From Kocuria sp. (lineage in GTDB: Bacteria > Actinomycetota > Actinomycetes > Actinomycetales > Micrococcaceae): 44,751 nucleotides of DNA. Shown piece after piece: positions 1 to 7,600 of the stretch (positions within the stretch are counted from its first letter, which is position 1; each line of letters opens with the position of its first letter). The position numbers were made by a program, and so were the translations under genes. The notes beneath the pieces were generated by a model that saw only the letters and a list, made by a program, of their open reading frames with translations, ran no database searches and was not told the DNA's origin. Location: positions 1 to 44,751 of the forward strand of contig JAPSHS010000006.1 in NCBI GenBank assembly GCA_031179495.1, read 5' to 3'.

Positions 1-2
1 TC

Positions 3-344
3 CAGTGCCTGCAGGACCCGCAGCTCGTGGACCGGCTCGTCGCCGAGCGGGTGCCGCTGACGGTGTGCCCGCAGTCGAACGTGCGCCTGCGCGTGGTCGG
101 CACGCTCGCGGAGCACCCGGTCCTGGAGATGCTCGAGCGGGGGCTCGTGGTCACGGTCAACTCGGACGACCCCGCCTACTTCGGCGGCTACGTGGGGGAC
201 GCCTTCCAGGGCCTGCGCGATGCGCTCGGGCTCAGCGACGAGCAGGCCGCGGCCCTGGCCCGCAACGCGGTGGACGCCTCGTTCGCCGGGACGGAGCGCA
301 AGCGGGCGATGCACGAGGAGATCTCCGCGTGGGAGCAGGACTGA
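3..344 (+). CDS. add: Adenosine deaminase, C-terminal part (5' end outside window)
   Basis: This is the C-terminal end of a metal-dependent purine deaminase that converts adenosine to inosine in purine salvage. The frame is open from the window edge to the TGA at 342-344, so no start is visible. The visible protein contains the family motif CPQSNVRLRVV (usually CPxSN) and the metal/substrate-binding motif SDDPAYFGGY, both typical of the ADA branch of the amidohydrolase superfamily. About 113 residues remain of an expected 340-370. The final helix ends in a charged tail typical of this family. Adenine deaminase of the same fold is the main alternative. The next gene, gcvH, has its own promoter candidate and is functionally unrelated. 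Confidence 0.85.
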   Translation, partial: QCLQDPQLVDRLVAERVPLTVCPQSNVRLRVVGTLAEHPVLEMLERGLVVTVNSDDPAYFGGYVGDAFQGLRDALGLSDEQAAALARNAVDASFAGTERKRAMHEEISAWEQD

Positions 345-382
345 TCCGGCGGGCGCCGCACCCGGAGCGGCGGGGTGGTCTG

Positions 383-391
383 TGCCATAAT
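383..391 (+). promoter_or_regulatory. Candidate extended -10 promoter of gcvH
   Basis: TG (383-384), one base, then CATAAT (386-391) matches an extended -10 element with five of six consensus bases, about 35 bases before the gcvH start. No good -35 is visible, as is usual for extended -10 promoters. AT-rich hexamers are rare in this GC-rich sequence, which adds weight. Confidence 0.5.
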
Positions 392-426
392 CGAGCCGTC
401 CGCGCACGCCCGACCAGGAGTGACCC

Positions 427-813
427 ATGAGCAGCATCCCCGCCGACCTGTCCTACACGGCCGAGCACGAGTGGGTGACGACCCCCGGCGCCGACGGCGT
501 GGTGCGCATCGGCATCACGGACCACGCCCAGAGCGAGCTGGGCGACGTCGTGTTCGTGCAGCTGCCCGAGGTCGGGGAGACGGTCGAGGCGGGCGCCGCC
601 GTGGGCGAGATCGAGTCCACCAAGTCGGTGAGCGACATCTTCGCCCCGGTCTCCGGCGAGGTCACCGCGGTCAACGACCGTCTCGAGGACGAGCCCGCGG
701 CCGTGAACACCGAGCCCTACGGCGGGGGCTGGCTGTTCGAGGTCCGTCCCGCCGACGAGGACTACCGCTCCGGGCTCCTGGACGCGGAGGGCTACGCCGC
801 GCACCTGGGCTGA
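427..813 (+). CDS. gcvH: Glycine cleavage system H protein
   Basis: This lipoyl carrier protein shuttles the aminomethyl intermediate between the P, T and L proteins of the glycine cleavage complex in the cytoplasm. It is 128 residues long, the normal length. The lipoylation site is Lys66 in the motif EIESTKSVSDI, within the hammerhead lipoyl fold. The N-terminus (YTAEHEWV) is characteristic. The ATG is preceded by AGGAG at 416-420. The gcvT and gcvP genes are not in this window. Instead gcvH leads the conserved actinobacterial cluster gcvH-garA-MerR-nuclease-MerR. A GC-rich hairpin follows the gene and a new promoter candidate precedes garA, so the two may be separate transcripts. Confidence 0.96.
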   Translation: MSSIPADLSYTAEHEWVTTPGADGVVRIGITDHAQSELGDVVFVQLPEVGETVEAGAAVGEIESTKSVSDIFAPVSGEVTAVNDRLEDEPAAVNTEPYGGGWLFEVRPADEDYRSGLLDAEGYAAHLG

Positions 814-830
814 ACCGGGCCCGGTGGACC

Positions 831-856
831 GGCGGCCGGGACGTGTCCCGGCCGCC
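831..856 (+). terminator. GC-rich hairpin after gcvH
   Basis: GGCGGCCGGGA (831-841) and TCCCGGCCGCC (846-856) form a perfect 11-bp stem with a 4-base loop, 18 bases after the gcvH stop. No T-run follows, so this could be a factor-dependent or I-shaped actinobacterial terminator. Confidence 0.5.
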
Positions 857-878
857 CCGTCCTGTCGCCCCCACCCAG

Positions 879-884
879 TACACT
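879..884 (+). promoter_or_regulatory. Candidate -10 element for garA
   Basis: TACACT fits the actinobacterial TAnnnT -10 pattern and lies between the post-gcvH hairpin and garA, giving a leader of about 110 bases. No convincing -35 was found. The identical hexamer appears at the dnaE leaderless start in this window. Confidence 0.35.
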
Positions 885-999
885 GAACAGTGCAACCGGG
901 TGGCTCCGGCCGCCCGCCGGGAGACCCCCGGAACGCGCGGTCGCGGGGTCGGGATCCCACGGGATCCGCCAACCATCACGTCACCAGTCGAGGGAAGAG

Positions 1000-1455
1000 A
1001 TGTCCAGAACCCAGAACGGCTCGAACGCACCCCACGGGGAGCCGGAGACCACGTCGATCCAGATCGTGGCCGAGGTGCTCTCCCACGCCGCTTCCCACAA
1101 GCTCTCGCCGGAGGAGAACGCCGCCGTCTCGGCCCTGCCGCCGCGCAGCGCCCTCCTCGTCGCCCACGACAGCGCCGGCACCGGCTCCCGCTTCCTCCTC
1201 GACCGCGACGACGTCCCCGCCGGGCGCCACCCGTCCTCCGAGATCTTCCTCGACGACGTCACCGTCTCGCGGCGGCACGCCCGCTTCGTCCGCCGTGGCC
1301 AGACGTTCGAGCTCATCGACTCCGGTTCCCTCAACGGCACCTACGTCAACGGGGACCGGGTGGACCGCGCGGAGCTCGACAACGGCGACGAGGTCCAGAT
1401 CGGGAAGTTCCGGTTCACGTTCTACCGTTCGCTGCGCACGCAGTCGGACCAGTAG
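1000..1455 (+). CDS. garA: GarA/OdhI-type FHA domain regulator
   Basis: This small phosphothreonine-binding protein in its known homologues inhibits 2-oxoglutarate dehydrogenase and adjusts glutamate metabolism, with PknB/PknG-type kinases controlling it. The 151-residue protein has the hallmark N-terminal ETTS site (Thr17 and Thr18), where phosphorylation makes the protein bind its own FHA domain. The FHA core follows: GR at 75-76, SRRH at 90-93 and NGTYVN at 112-117. The stretch IFLDDVTVSRRHA closely matches mycobacterial GarA as I recall it. The ATG is preceded by AGGGAAG (991-997). It sits in the order known in mycobacteria, between gcvH and the MerR regulator. The metabolic target is inferred from the family. 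Confidence 0.95.
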   Translation: MSRTQNGSNAPHGEPETTSIQIVAEVLSHAASHKLSPEENAAVSALPPRSALLVAHDSAGTGSRFLLDRDDVPAGRHPSSEIFLDDVTVSRRHARFVRRGQTFELIDSGSLNGTYVNGDRVDRAELDNGDEVQIGKFRFTFYRSLRTQSDQ

Positions 1456-1464
1456 AAGGGAGCC

Positions 1465-2205
1465 ATGGCCGACCCCGCCGAGCCCGACCCGCACCGGGAC
1501 GACGTCCAGCACGAGCCCCGGGTGGGCATCAGCGCCGTGCTCAGGGAGCTCGGCGCCGATCACCCCGGCATCACGGCGTCCAAGCTGCGCTTCCTCGAGG
1601 ACAAGGGACTGGTGCACCCGGCACGGACGGCCTCGGGCTACCGCAAGTTCTCCCGGGCCGACATCGACCGGCTGCGCCGCATCCTGGAGCTCCAGCGCGA
1701 CCGCTACCTCCCGCTCAAGGTCATCCGCGAGCGCCTGGACGCCGACGGGGACCCCCGGGACGGGGGCGACCGGCGCACCCCGGAGCCCGCTGACCCGGCC
1801 TCCGTCCCGGCCGCCTCCGCACCCCCCGCGTACAGCCTGCGGGAGCTGGCCGCCCGCACCGGTGCCGGGATCCCGCTCGTGCGCGAGCTGGTGAGCTACG
1901 GGCTGATCCGGGAGCAGAACGGGGTCTACGACACCCACGCCCTGGCGATCACCGGCGCGGCGCTCGCCCTCACCGCCCACGGGCTGGAGCCGCGCCACCT
2001 TCGCCCCTTCAAGGCCGCGGCCGACCGGGAGCTCGGTCTGGTGGAGCGAGCCGTGGCCCCCCTGACCTCCCGACGGGACGCCGCCTCGCGCGCCCGCGCC
2101 GTCGAGCGCGCCCAGGAGATCTCCGGGCTGTGCCTGACCATCCACACCTCCCTCGTGAGGTCCGAGATCGCCGCGCTCCAGGAGCGCGCCGCGGTGGAGA
2201 ACTGA
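1465..2205 (+). CDS. ftsR: MerR-family regulator FtsR (Rv1828/Cg1631 type)
   Basis: This DNA-binding regulator belongs to the MerR superfamily. It has a winged helix-turn-helix at about residues 19-90 (ITASKLRFLEDKGLV then TASGYRKFSRADIDRL), followed by a variable linker and a second helical region from about residue 115. The 246-residue length and position directly after garA match Rv1828 of M. tuberculosis and Cg1631 (FtsR) of Corynebacterium, which activates ftsZ and so affects division. The start has GAAGGG seven bases upstream. It lies 9 bases after garA and ends one base before the nuclease gene, so the three genes probably form one operon. A link to the ftsZ copy in this window is inference. 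Confidence 0.88.
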   Translation: MADPAEPDPHRDDVQHEPRVGISAVLRELGADHPGITASKLRFLEDKGLVHPARTASGYRKFSRADIDRLRRILELQRDRYLPLKVIRERLDADGDPRDGGDRRTPEPADPASVPAASAPPAYSLRELAARTGAGIPLVRELVSYGLIREQNGVYDTHALAITGAALALTAHGLEPRHLRPFKAAADRELGLVERAVAPLTSRRDAASRARAVERAQEISGLCLTIHTSLVRSEIAALQERAAVEN

Positions 2206-2206
2206 C

Positions 2207-2731
2207 ATGGCCGTGCACCAGGTCCTGATGGAGATCGCCGGCGTGCGCATGGACGTCCCCTCCGCGCAGCCCGTCGTCGTGCTGCGCGAGGTGGAGGGCG
2301 GACGGCACCTGCCGATCTGGATCGGCACGAACGAGGCCACGTCGATCGTCTTCGCGGTGCAGGGCATCGAACCGCCCCGTCCGCTGACCCACGACCTCCT
2401 GCTCTCGGTGGCCACCTCCTTCGGGCGCACGCTCACCCGGGTGCGGATCCACACCGTGGAGGAGGGCGTCTTCCACGCCGCCCTCGAGTTCTCGGACGGA
2501 ACGGTCGTGGACTCGCGGGCCTCGGACGCGATCGCCCTGGCGGCGCGCACCGACTGCCCCATCCTGTGCACCGAGACCGTCCTGGACGAGGCCGGCCTCG
2601 TGATGAGCGGGGACGGTGAGCTGCGCGAGCCGTCGCACCGCCCGGGCGAGGGCGAGCAGCAGCTGCCGCCGGAGGCGCAGGTCGAGCAGTTCCGCGACTT
2701 CCTGGACAACGTCGACCCCGAGGACTTCTGA
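2207..2731 (+). CDS. Bifunctional nuclease family protein (BFN, DUF151)
   Basis: This 174-residue protein is of the BFN/DUF151 family. The fold is seen in the N-terminal strand-rich part: HQVLMEIAGVRMDVPSAQP, LPIWIGTNEATSI, then RPLTHDLLLS and FSDGTVVDSRASDAIALA. Plant homologues show RNase and DNase activity; the bacterial role remains unclear. The acidic tail ends in FRDFLDNVDPEDF. The ATG begins one base after the ftsR stop, so translational coupling is likely. The invariable placement between two MerR genes in actinobacteria (Rv1829 in M. tuberculosis) suggests a shared process, but nothing in the sequence shows which. Family assignment is firm; function is not. Confidence 0.88.
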   Translation: MAVHQVLMEIAGVRMDVPSAQPVVVLREVEGGRHLPIWIGTNEATSIVFAVQGIEPPRPLTHDLLLSVATSFGRTLTRVRIHTVEEGVFHAALEFSDGTVVDSRASDAIALAARTDCPILCTETVLDEAGLVMSGDGELREPSHRPGEGEQQLPPEAQVEQFRDFLDNVDPEDF

Positions 2732-2781
2732 CCGGACCGGCCGGTCGTCGTGGCGACACGGAGCCGGGGGCGCGGATGTCT

Positions 2782-2810
2782 TTGACCCCGTCACCGGCGA
2801 GGTCTAACGT
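2782..2810 (+). promoter_or_regulatory. Sigma-A-like promoter for the second MerR gene
   Basis: TTGACC (2782-2787), a 17-base spacer and TAACGT (2805-2810) form a well-spaced promoter about 100 bases before the GTG at 2911. A transcript from here starts downstream of the ATG at 2776, which argues against the longer reading frame. Confidence 0.6.
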
Positions 2811-2910
2811 CGGTGCTGTGCTCGAGGTGTTCCCCGGGGGGTCCGGACGTCCGAGCGAGTCCATCCATTCCCGGCGCCGCGAGGACCGGATCCACGAGCG
2901 AGGAGGCGGC

Positions 2911-3504
2911 GTGAGCGAGCCCGAGCAGCCCGGCGGCCCGGCCGGGCCCCACCGTCCTCCCGCGCAGGGCACCCAGGGCGTCCTCTTCGCCGACCCGGTG
3001 GTCCGGGACGAGTCCGTCGGCTACCGCGGCCCCACGGCGTGCAAGGCCGCCGGCATCACCTACCGGCAGCTCGACTACTGGGCGCGCACCGGCCTGGTGG
3101 AGCCCACCGTCCGCGGTGCCGCCGGCTCCGGGACCCAGCGCCTGTACAGCTTCCGGGACATCCTCGTCCTCAAGATCGTCAAGCGGCTGCTGGACACGGG
3201 CGTCTCCCTGCAGCAGATCCGCACCGCCGTCGGGGCGCTGCGCGCGCAGGGGGTGGAGGACCTCGCCCAGCTCACGATGATGAGCGACGGCGCGAGCGTC
3301 TACGCCTGCACCTCGCCGCACGAGGTCATCGACCTGGTGCAGGGCGGCCAGGGCGTCTTCGGGATCGCGGTCGGCCGGGTCTGGCGCGAGGTCGAGGGCA
3401 CCCTCGCGGCGATGCCGGGGGAGCACATCGGCCAGGAGACCGGCCCGCCCGTCCCCGACGACGAGCTCTCGGCCCGCCGGGCCCGGCGGCAGAGCGCGGG
3501 CTGA
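2911..3504 (+). CDS. MerR-family regulator (Rv1830/ResR-like)
   Basis: This 197-residue regulator has an N-terminal MerR winged helix (GPTACKAAGITYRQLDYWAR, then TQRLYSFRDILVLKIVKRLL) and an effector/dimer region with VEDLAQLTMMSDGASVYACT. It corresponds by position and content to Rv1830, named ResR or McdR in mycobacteria and linked there to growth and division timing. I chose the GTG at 2911 because AGGAGG lies just upstream (from 2901) and a promoter candidate at 2782-2810 falls inside the longer frame that begins at 2776. The 179-base gap before it separates it from the garA-ftsR-nuclease operon. It converges with the ParA gene 22 bases downstream. Confidence 0.85.
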   Translation: MSEPEQPGGPAGPHRPPAQGTQGVLFADPVVRDESVGYRGPTACKAAGITYRQLDYWARTGLVEPTVRGAAGSGTQRLYSFRDILVLKIVKRLLDTGVSLQQIRTAVGALRAQGVEDLAQLTMMSDGASVYACTSPHEVIDLVQGGQGVFGIAVGRVWREVEGTLAAMPGEHIGQETGPPVPDDELSARRARRQSAG

Positions 3505-3526
3505 GCGCCGCTGGGCTCCACCGGTC

Positions 3527-4315
3527 TCAGGGCGAACGGTCCAGCAGTCCCCGCAGGATCGCCGTGAACCGGCCCGACAGGTCCTCGGCCTCGGCTCCGG
3601 GCCAGCGGTGGATGGGCCAGGCCGCGCCCTGCGCCTGCTGCCACACGGGCAGGTCCGGGATCACGGGGTTCACCAGCAGCGGCCCGAAGAGCTCTGCCAG
3701 CTCCTCCAGCCGGTGGCGGTGCTCCACCGACGCGTGCTGGACCTTGTTGACCACCACTCCGGCGGAGGGGACGGCCCAGCTGCGGCTCTGCTCGAACTGG
3801 GCGATGGCGGTCATCGTGCGCTTCGTGCCCGCGACGGAGAACAGGGAGGGCTCCGCGACCGAGAGCACCTTGTCGCTGGCGGCCCAGGCGGTGCGGGTCA
3901 GGGCGCTCAGGGTCGGCGGGCAGTCGACCAGCACGAGGTCGTAGCCCGGGACGCCGGCGAGGACCCGCTCCAACCGGCCCAGGTCCTTGTCCCGGAACCC
4001 GGAGCGCTCCAGGCGGGACGAGGCGGCGGAGCCCGGGGCCACGTCGAGGGCCTTCGCGTCGAGACCCTCACGCACCGCCCAGGCCGAGGCCACGACCACG
4101 CGCTCGAGGGCTCCGCGGCGGGGCCGGCGCAGCGCCTCGCCCACGTCGTGGCCCCGCTCCGGCTGGACGCCCAGGCCGGTCGTGGCGTCCGCGTGCGGAT
4201 CGAGGTCCACCACGAGGGTGGGCACTCCCGCCCGGAGCGCCGCCGAGGCGATCCCGAGGGTCACCGAGGACTTGCCGACACCGCCCTTCAGGCTGCTGAC
4301 GCTGACGATCTGCAC
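3527..4315 (-). CDS. ParA/MinD-family P-loop ATPase
   Basis: This 262-residue ATPase is of the ParA superfamily, which positions chromosomes, plasmids or protein complexes on the nucleoid. It has a deviant Walker A, LKGGVGKSS (residues 9-17, signature Lys10), a Walker A' strand VVDLDPHADATTGLG, and a Walker B LVLVDCPPTLSALT. The GTG at 4315 starts right before the canonical strand QIVSVSSLKGG, with GAAGGG ten bases upstream; a longer frame back to 4450 only adds a Pro/Arg-rich stretch. No parB or parS-like partner is adjacent, so this is an orphan ParA rather than the chromosomal parAB pair. Its cargo is unknown. Confidence 0.88.
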   Translation of the reverse strand: MQIVSVSSLKGGVGKSSVTLGIASAALRAGVPTLVVDLDPHADATTGLGVQPERGHDVGEALRRPRRGALERVVVASAWAVREGLDAKALDVAPGSAASSRLERSGFRDKDLGRLERVLAGVPGYDLVLVDCPPTLSALTRTAWAASDKVLSVAEPSLFSVAGTKRTMTAIAQFEQSRSWAVPSAGVVVNKVQHASVEHRHRLEELAELFGPLLVNPVIPDLPVWQQAQGAAWPIHRWPGAEAEDLSGRFTAILRGLLDRSP

Positions 4316-4463
4316 GGAGGGGACACCCTTCGCTCGCGGGGAAACAGGGGAAGCGGCCCCTCGCGCCCGGGATCGGGGGCCGCGGCGAGGAGACGGTCCG
4401 CGCCCATCGTAGCCGGGAGGCGGGTCCGCCCCCGGCGCGGCCAGGGGCACCCGCGTGGCCCCG

Positions 4464-4522
4464 TGTGACGCGGCTCACGGCTGCGTGCCGGGCGGCGTGG
4501 TTCACTTGTGGCACGGCTCACC
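4464..4522. promoter_or_regulatory. Two CRP/GlxR-like palindromes upstream of pyc
   Basis: TGTGA-CGCGGC-TCACG (4464-4479) fits the TGTGA-N6-TCACA operator of CRP-family regulators such as GlxR. TGTGG-CACGGC-TCACC (4507-4522) is a weaker copy 43 bases on, about four helical turns. They lie 167 and 124 bases before the pyc start. The regulator itself is not in this window. Confidence 0.5.
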
Positions 4523-4543
4523 GGGCACGACCCGGCCGCAGCC

Positions 4544-4574
4544 CGTGGCGCCCATGACCGGCATGGGTGCCACG
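4544..4574 (+). promoter_or_regulatory. Leader hairpin 1 of pyc
   Basis: CGTGGCGCCCATG (4544-4556) and CATGGGTGCCACG (4562-4574) pair over 13 bp with a single G-U pair and a 5-base loop. At DNA level it is also a near-perfect palindrome. It ends 71 bases before the pyc start and has no T-run, so an operator or RNA control element fits better than a terminator. Confidence 0.5.
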
Positions 4575-4600
4575 CAGCCCTGCACGACTCGAGGAAATGA

Positions 4601-4632
4601 GCGCCCGGGCGTCCGCGAGACGCGCCGGGCGC
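4601..4632 (+). promoter_or_regulatory. Leader hairpin 2 of pyc
   Basis: GCGCCCGGGCGTC (4601-4613) pairs with GACGCGCCGGGCGC (4619-4632), with one bulged base and a 5-base loop. The stem ends 13 bases before the pyc ATG and would compete with ribosome access to the weak GAACGGG site at 4633-4639. Confidence 0.45.
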
Positions 4633-4645
4633 GGAACGGGTGTAG

Positions 4646-7600
4646 ATGTTCTCCAAGATCCTGGTGGCCAATCGCGGTGAGATCGCGATCCGCGCCTTCC
4701 GCGCCGCGTACGAGCTCGGCGCCAAGACGGTGGCGGTGTTCCCGTACGAGGACCGCAACTCGATCCACCGGCAGAAGGCCGACGAGGCCTACCAGATCGG
4801 TGAGGAGGGCCACCCGGTGCGGGCCTACCTCGACGTCGAGGAGATCGTCCGGGTCGCGAAGGAGTCCGGGGCGGACGCGATCTACCCGGGCTACGGGTTC
4901 CTGTCCGAGAACCCGGAGCTCGCCCGGGCCGCGGCGCGGGAGGGCATCACCTTCGTCGGCCCGCGCGCCGAGATCCTCGAGCTCGCCGGGAACAAGGTCG
5001 CGGCGCTGAAGGCCGCCAAGCGCGCCGGGATCCCGACGCTGGCGTCCACGGAGCCCTCGGCGGACCCCGAGGAGCTGCTGGCGCAGGCCGAGGGGATCGG
5101 GTTCCCCATCTTCGTGAAGGCCGTGGCCGGCGGCGGCGGGCGCGGCATGCGCCGGGTGGAGACCGCGGAGGCCCTGCCCGAGGCGCTGGGCGCCGCGATG
5201 CGGGAGGCCGACACCGCGTTCGGGGACCCCACCGTGTTCCTGGAGCAGGCGGTGCTGCGCCCCCGGCACATCGAGGTGCAGATCCTCGCCGACAACGACG
5301 GCGGGATGGTGCACCTGTTCGAGCGCGACTGCTCGCTGCAGCGCCGGCACCAGAAGGTCGTGGAGATCGCCCCGGCGCCCAACCTCGACGAGGGCATCCG
5401 CCAGGCATTGCACGCCGACGCGGTGAAGTTCGCCAAGGAGCTGGGCTACGTCAACGCCGGCACCGTGGAGTTCCTGGTGGACACCGCCGGGGAGCGGGCC
5501 GGCCAGCACGTGTTCATCGAGATGAACCCGCGCATCCAGGTCGAGCACACCGTCACCGAGGAGATCACCGACGTCGACCTCGTGCAGTCCCAACTGCGGA
5601 TCGCGTCGGGGGAGACCCTCGCCGACCTCGGGATCGCCCAGGACGAGCTGCGCGTGCGGGGCGCGGCCCTGCAGTGCCGGATCACCACCGAGGACCCCGC
5701 CAACGGGTTCCGCCCCGACGTGGGCCGGATCTCCGCCTACCGCTCCGCCGGCGGCGCCGGGGTGCGCCTGGACGGGGGCACCGTCTACGCCGGTGCCGAG
5801 ATCTCCCCGCACTTCGACTCCATGCTCGTCAAGCTCTCCTGCCGGGGCCGGGACTACCCGACGGCCGTGCACCGGGCCCAGCGGGCGCTGGCGGAGTTCC
5901 GCATCCGCGGGGTGGCCACCAACATCCAGTTCCTCCAGGCCGTGCTCGCCGACCCGGAGTTCCTGGCCGGCAACGTGGCCACCGACTTCATCGAGCGCCG
6001 CCCCGAGCTGCTGGAGGCGCGGACCTCCGGGGACCGGGCCACCAAGGCCCTCACCTGGCTGGCCGAGGTCACCGTCAACAAGCCCAACGGGGAGCGGGTG
6101 GAGGGCATCGACCCGCGCACCAAGCTGCCCCACTACCCGGGGGACAAGCAGGACGAGCCGCTGCGCTCCCCGTTCGACGGCCCCTCGACCCACGAGCCCC
6201 CCGCCGGGTGGCGGCAGCGGCTGCTGGAGCTGGGGCCCGAGGGGTTCGCGGCCGCCCTGCGCGAGCAGTCCGCGGTGGCCGTGACGTCGACGACGTTCCG
6301 CGACGCCCACCAGTCCCTGCTCGCCACCCGGGTGCGCACCCGGGACCTGCTGGCTGCCGCGCCGGCCTACGCCCACACTCTTCCCCAGCTGTTCTCGGTG
6401 GAGGCCTGGGGCGGGGCCACCTACGACGTGGCGCTGCGCTTCCTCGGCGAGGACCCCTGGGAGCGGCTGGCCCTGCTGCGCGAGGCCATGCCCAACATCC
6501 CGATCCAGATGCTGCTGCGCGGGCGCAACACCGTGGGCTACACCCCCTACCCCACGGAGGTCACCGACGCGTTCGTCGCCGAGGCGGCCGCGACGGGAGT
6601 GGACATCTTCCGGATCTTCGACGCCCTCAACGACGTCGAGCAGATGCGCCCGGCGATCGAGGCCGTCCGCAAGACGGGCACCACGGTGGCCGAGGTCGCG
6701 CTGTGCTACACCGGCAACCTGCTGGATCCGGCCGAGGACGTCTACACCCTGGACTACTACCTCGACCTGGCCGAGAAGTGCGTGCAGGCCGGCGCGCACA
6801 TCCTGGCGATCAAGGACATGGCCGGGCTGCTGCGCCCGGCCGCAGCCACCCGGCTGGTCACCGCGCTGCGCGAGCGCTTCGAGCTGCCGGTGCACCTGCA
6901 CACCCACGACACCGCCGGCGGGCAGCTGGCCACCCTGATGGCCGCCATCGACGCCGGGGTCGACGCCGTGGACGTCGCCGACGCCTCCATGGCCGGCACC
7001 ACCTCCCAGGTCCCCGCGTCGGCGCTGGTCGCGGCCCTGGAGAACACCGAGCGGGACACCGGCATCCCCCTGGAGGCCGTCACCGACCTGGAGCCCTACT
7101 GGGAGGTCGTGCGCAAGATCTACGCGCCCTTCGAGTCCGGGCTCACCGCGCCCACAGGGCGGGTCTACCGGCACGAGATCCCCGGCGGGCAGCTGTCCAA
7201 CCTGCGCCAGCAGGCCATCGCCCTGGGCCTGGGCGAGCGCTTCGAGGCCATCGAGGACATGTACACCGCCGCCAACGCCATCCTCGGCGGCCTGGTGAAG
7301 GTCACGCCCTCCTCGAAGGTCGTCGGCGACCTCGCCCTCCAGCTCGTGGGCATGGGCGTGGACCCGAAGGAGTTCGAGGCCGACCCGCAGAAGTTCGACC
7401 TGCCCGACTCGGTCATCAGCTTCCTGGCGGGGGAGCTCGGCACCCCGCCGGCCGGCTGGCCGGAGCCGTTCCGGTCCAAGGCGCTGGAGGGACGCACCGT
7501 GAAGGTCGGGATCACCGAGCTGGCCGCGGAGGACCGTGAGGGCCTCGACGCGGACTCCGCCACGCGCCGGGCCACCCTGAACCGGCTGCTCTTCGCGGGT

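Larger units (their letters stand above)
4316..4645. other. Structured intergenic region between parA and pyc
   Basis: This 330-base gap separates divergent parA and pyc starts. It holds two CRP/GlxR-like palindromes (4464-4479 and 4507-4522), a 13-bp hairpin (4544-4574), a second bulged hairpin (4601-4632) and a possible 27-codon leader frame (4597-4680) that overlaps the pyc start. No clear sigma-A promoter could be picked out. Confidence 0.6.

Noticed and set aside
2776-2910. Longer N-terminus for the second MerR regulator
   Set aside because: A TTGACC-17-TAACGT promoter lies within it and AGGAGG precedes the GTG at 2911.
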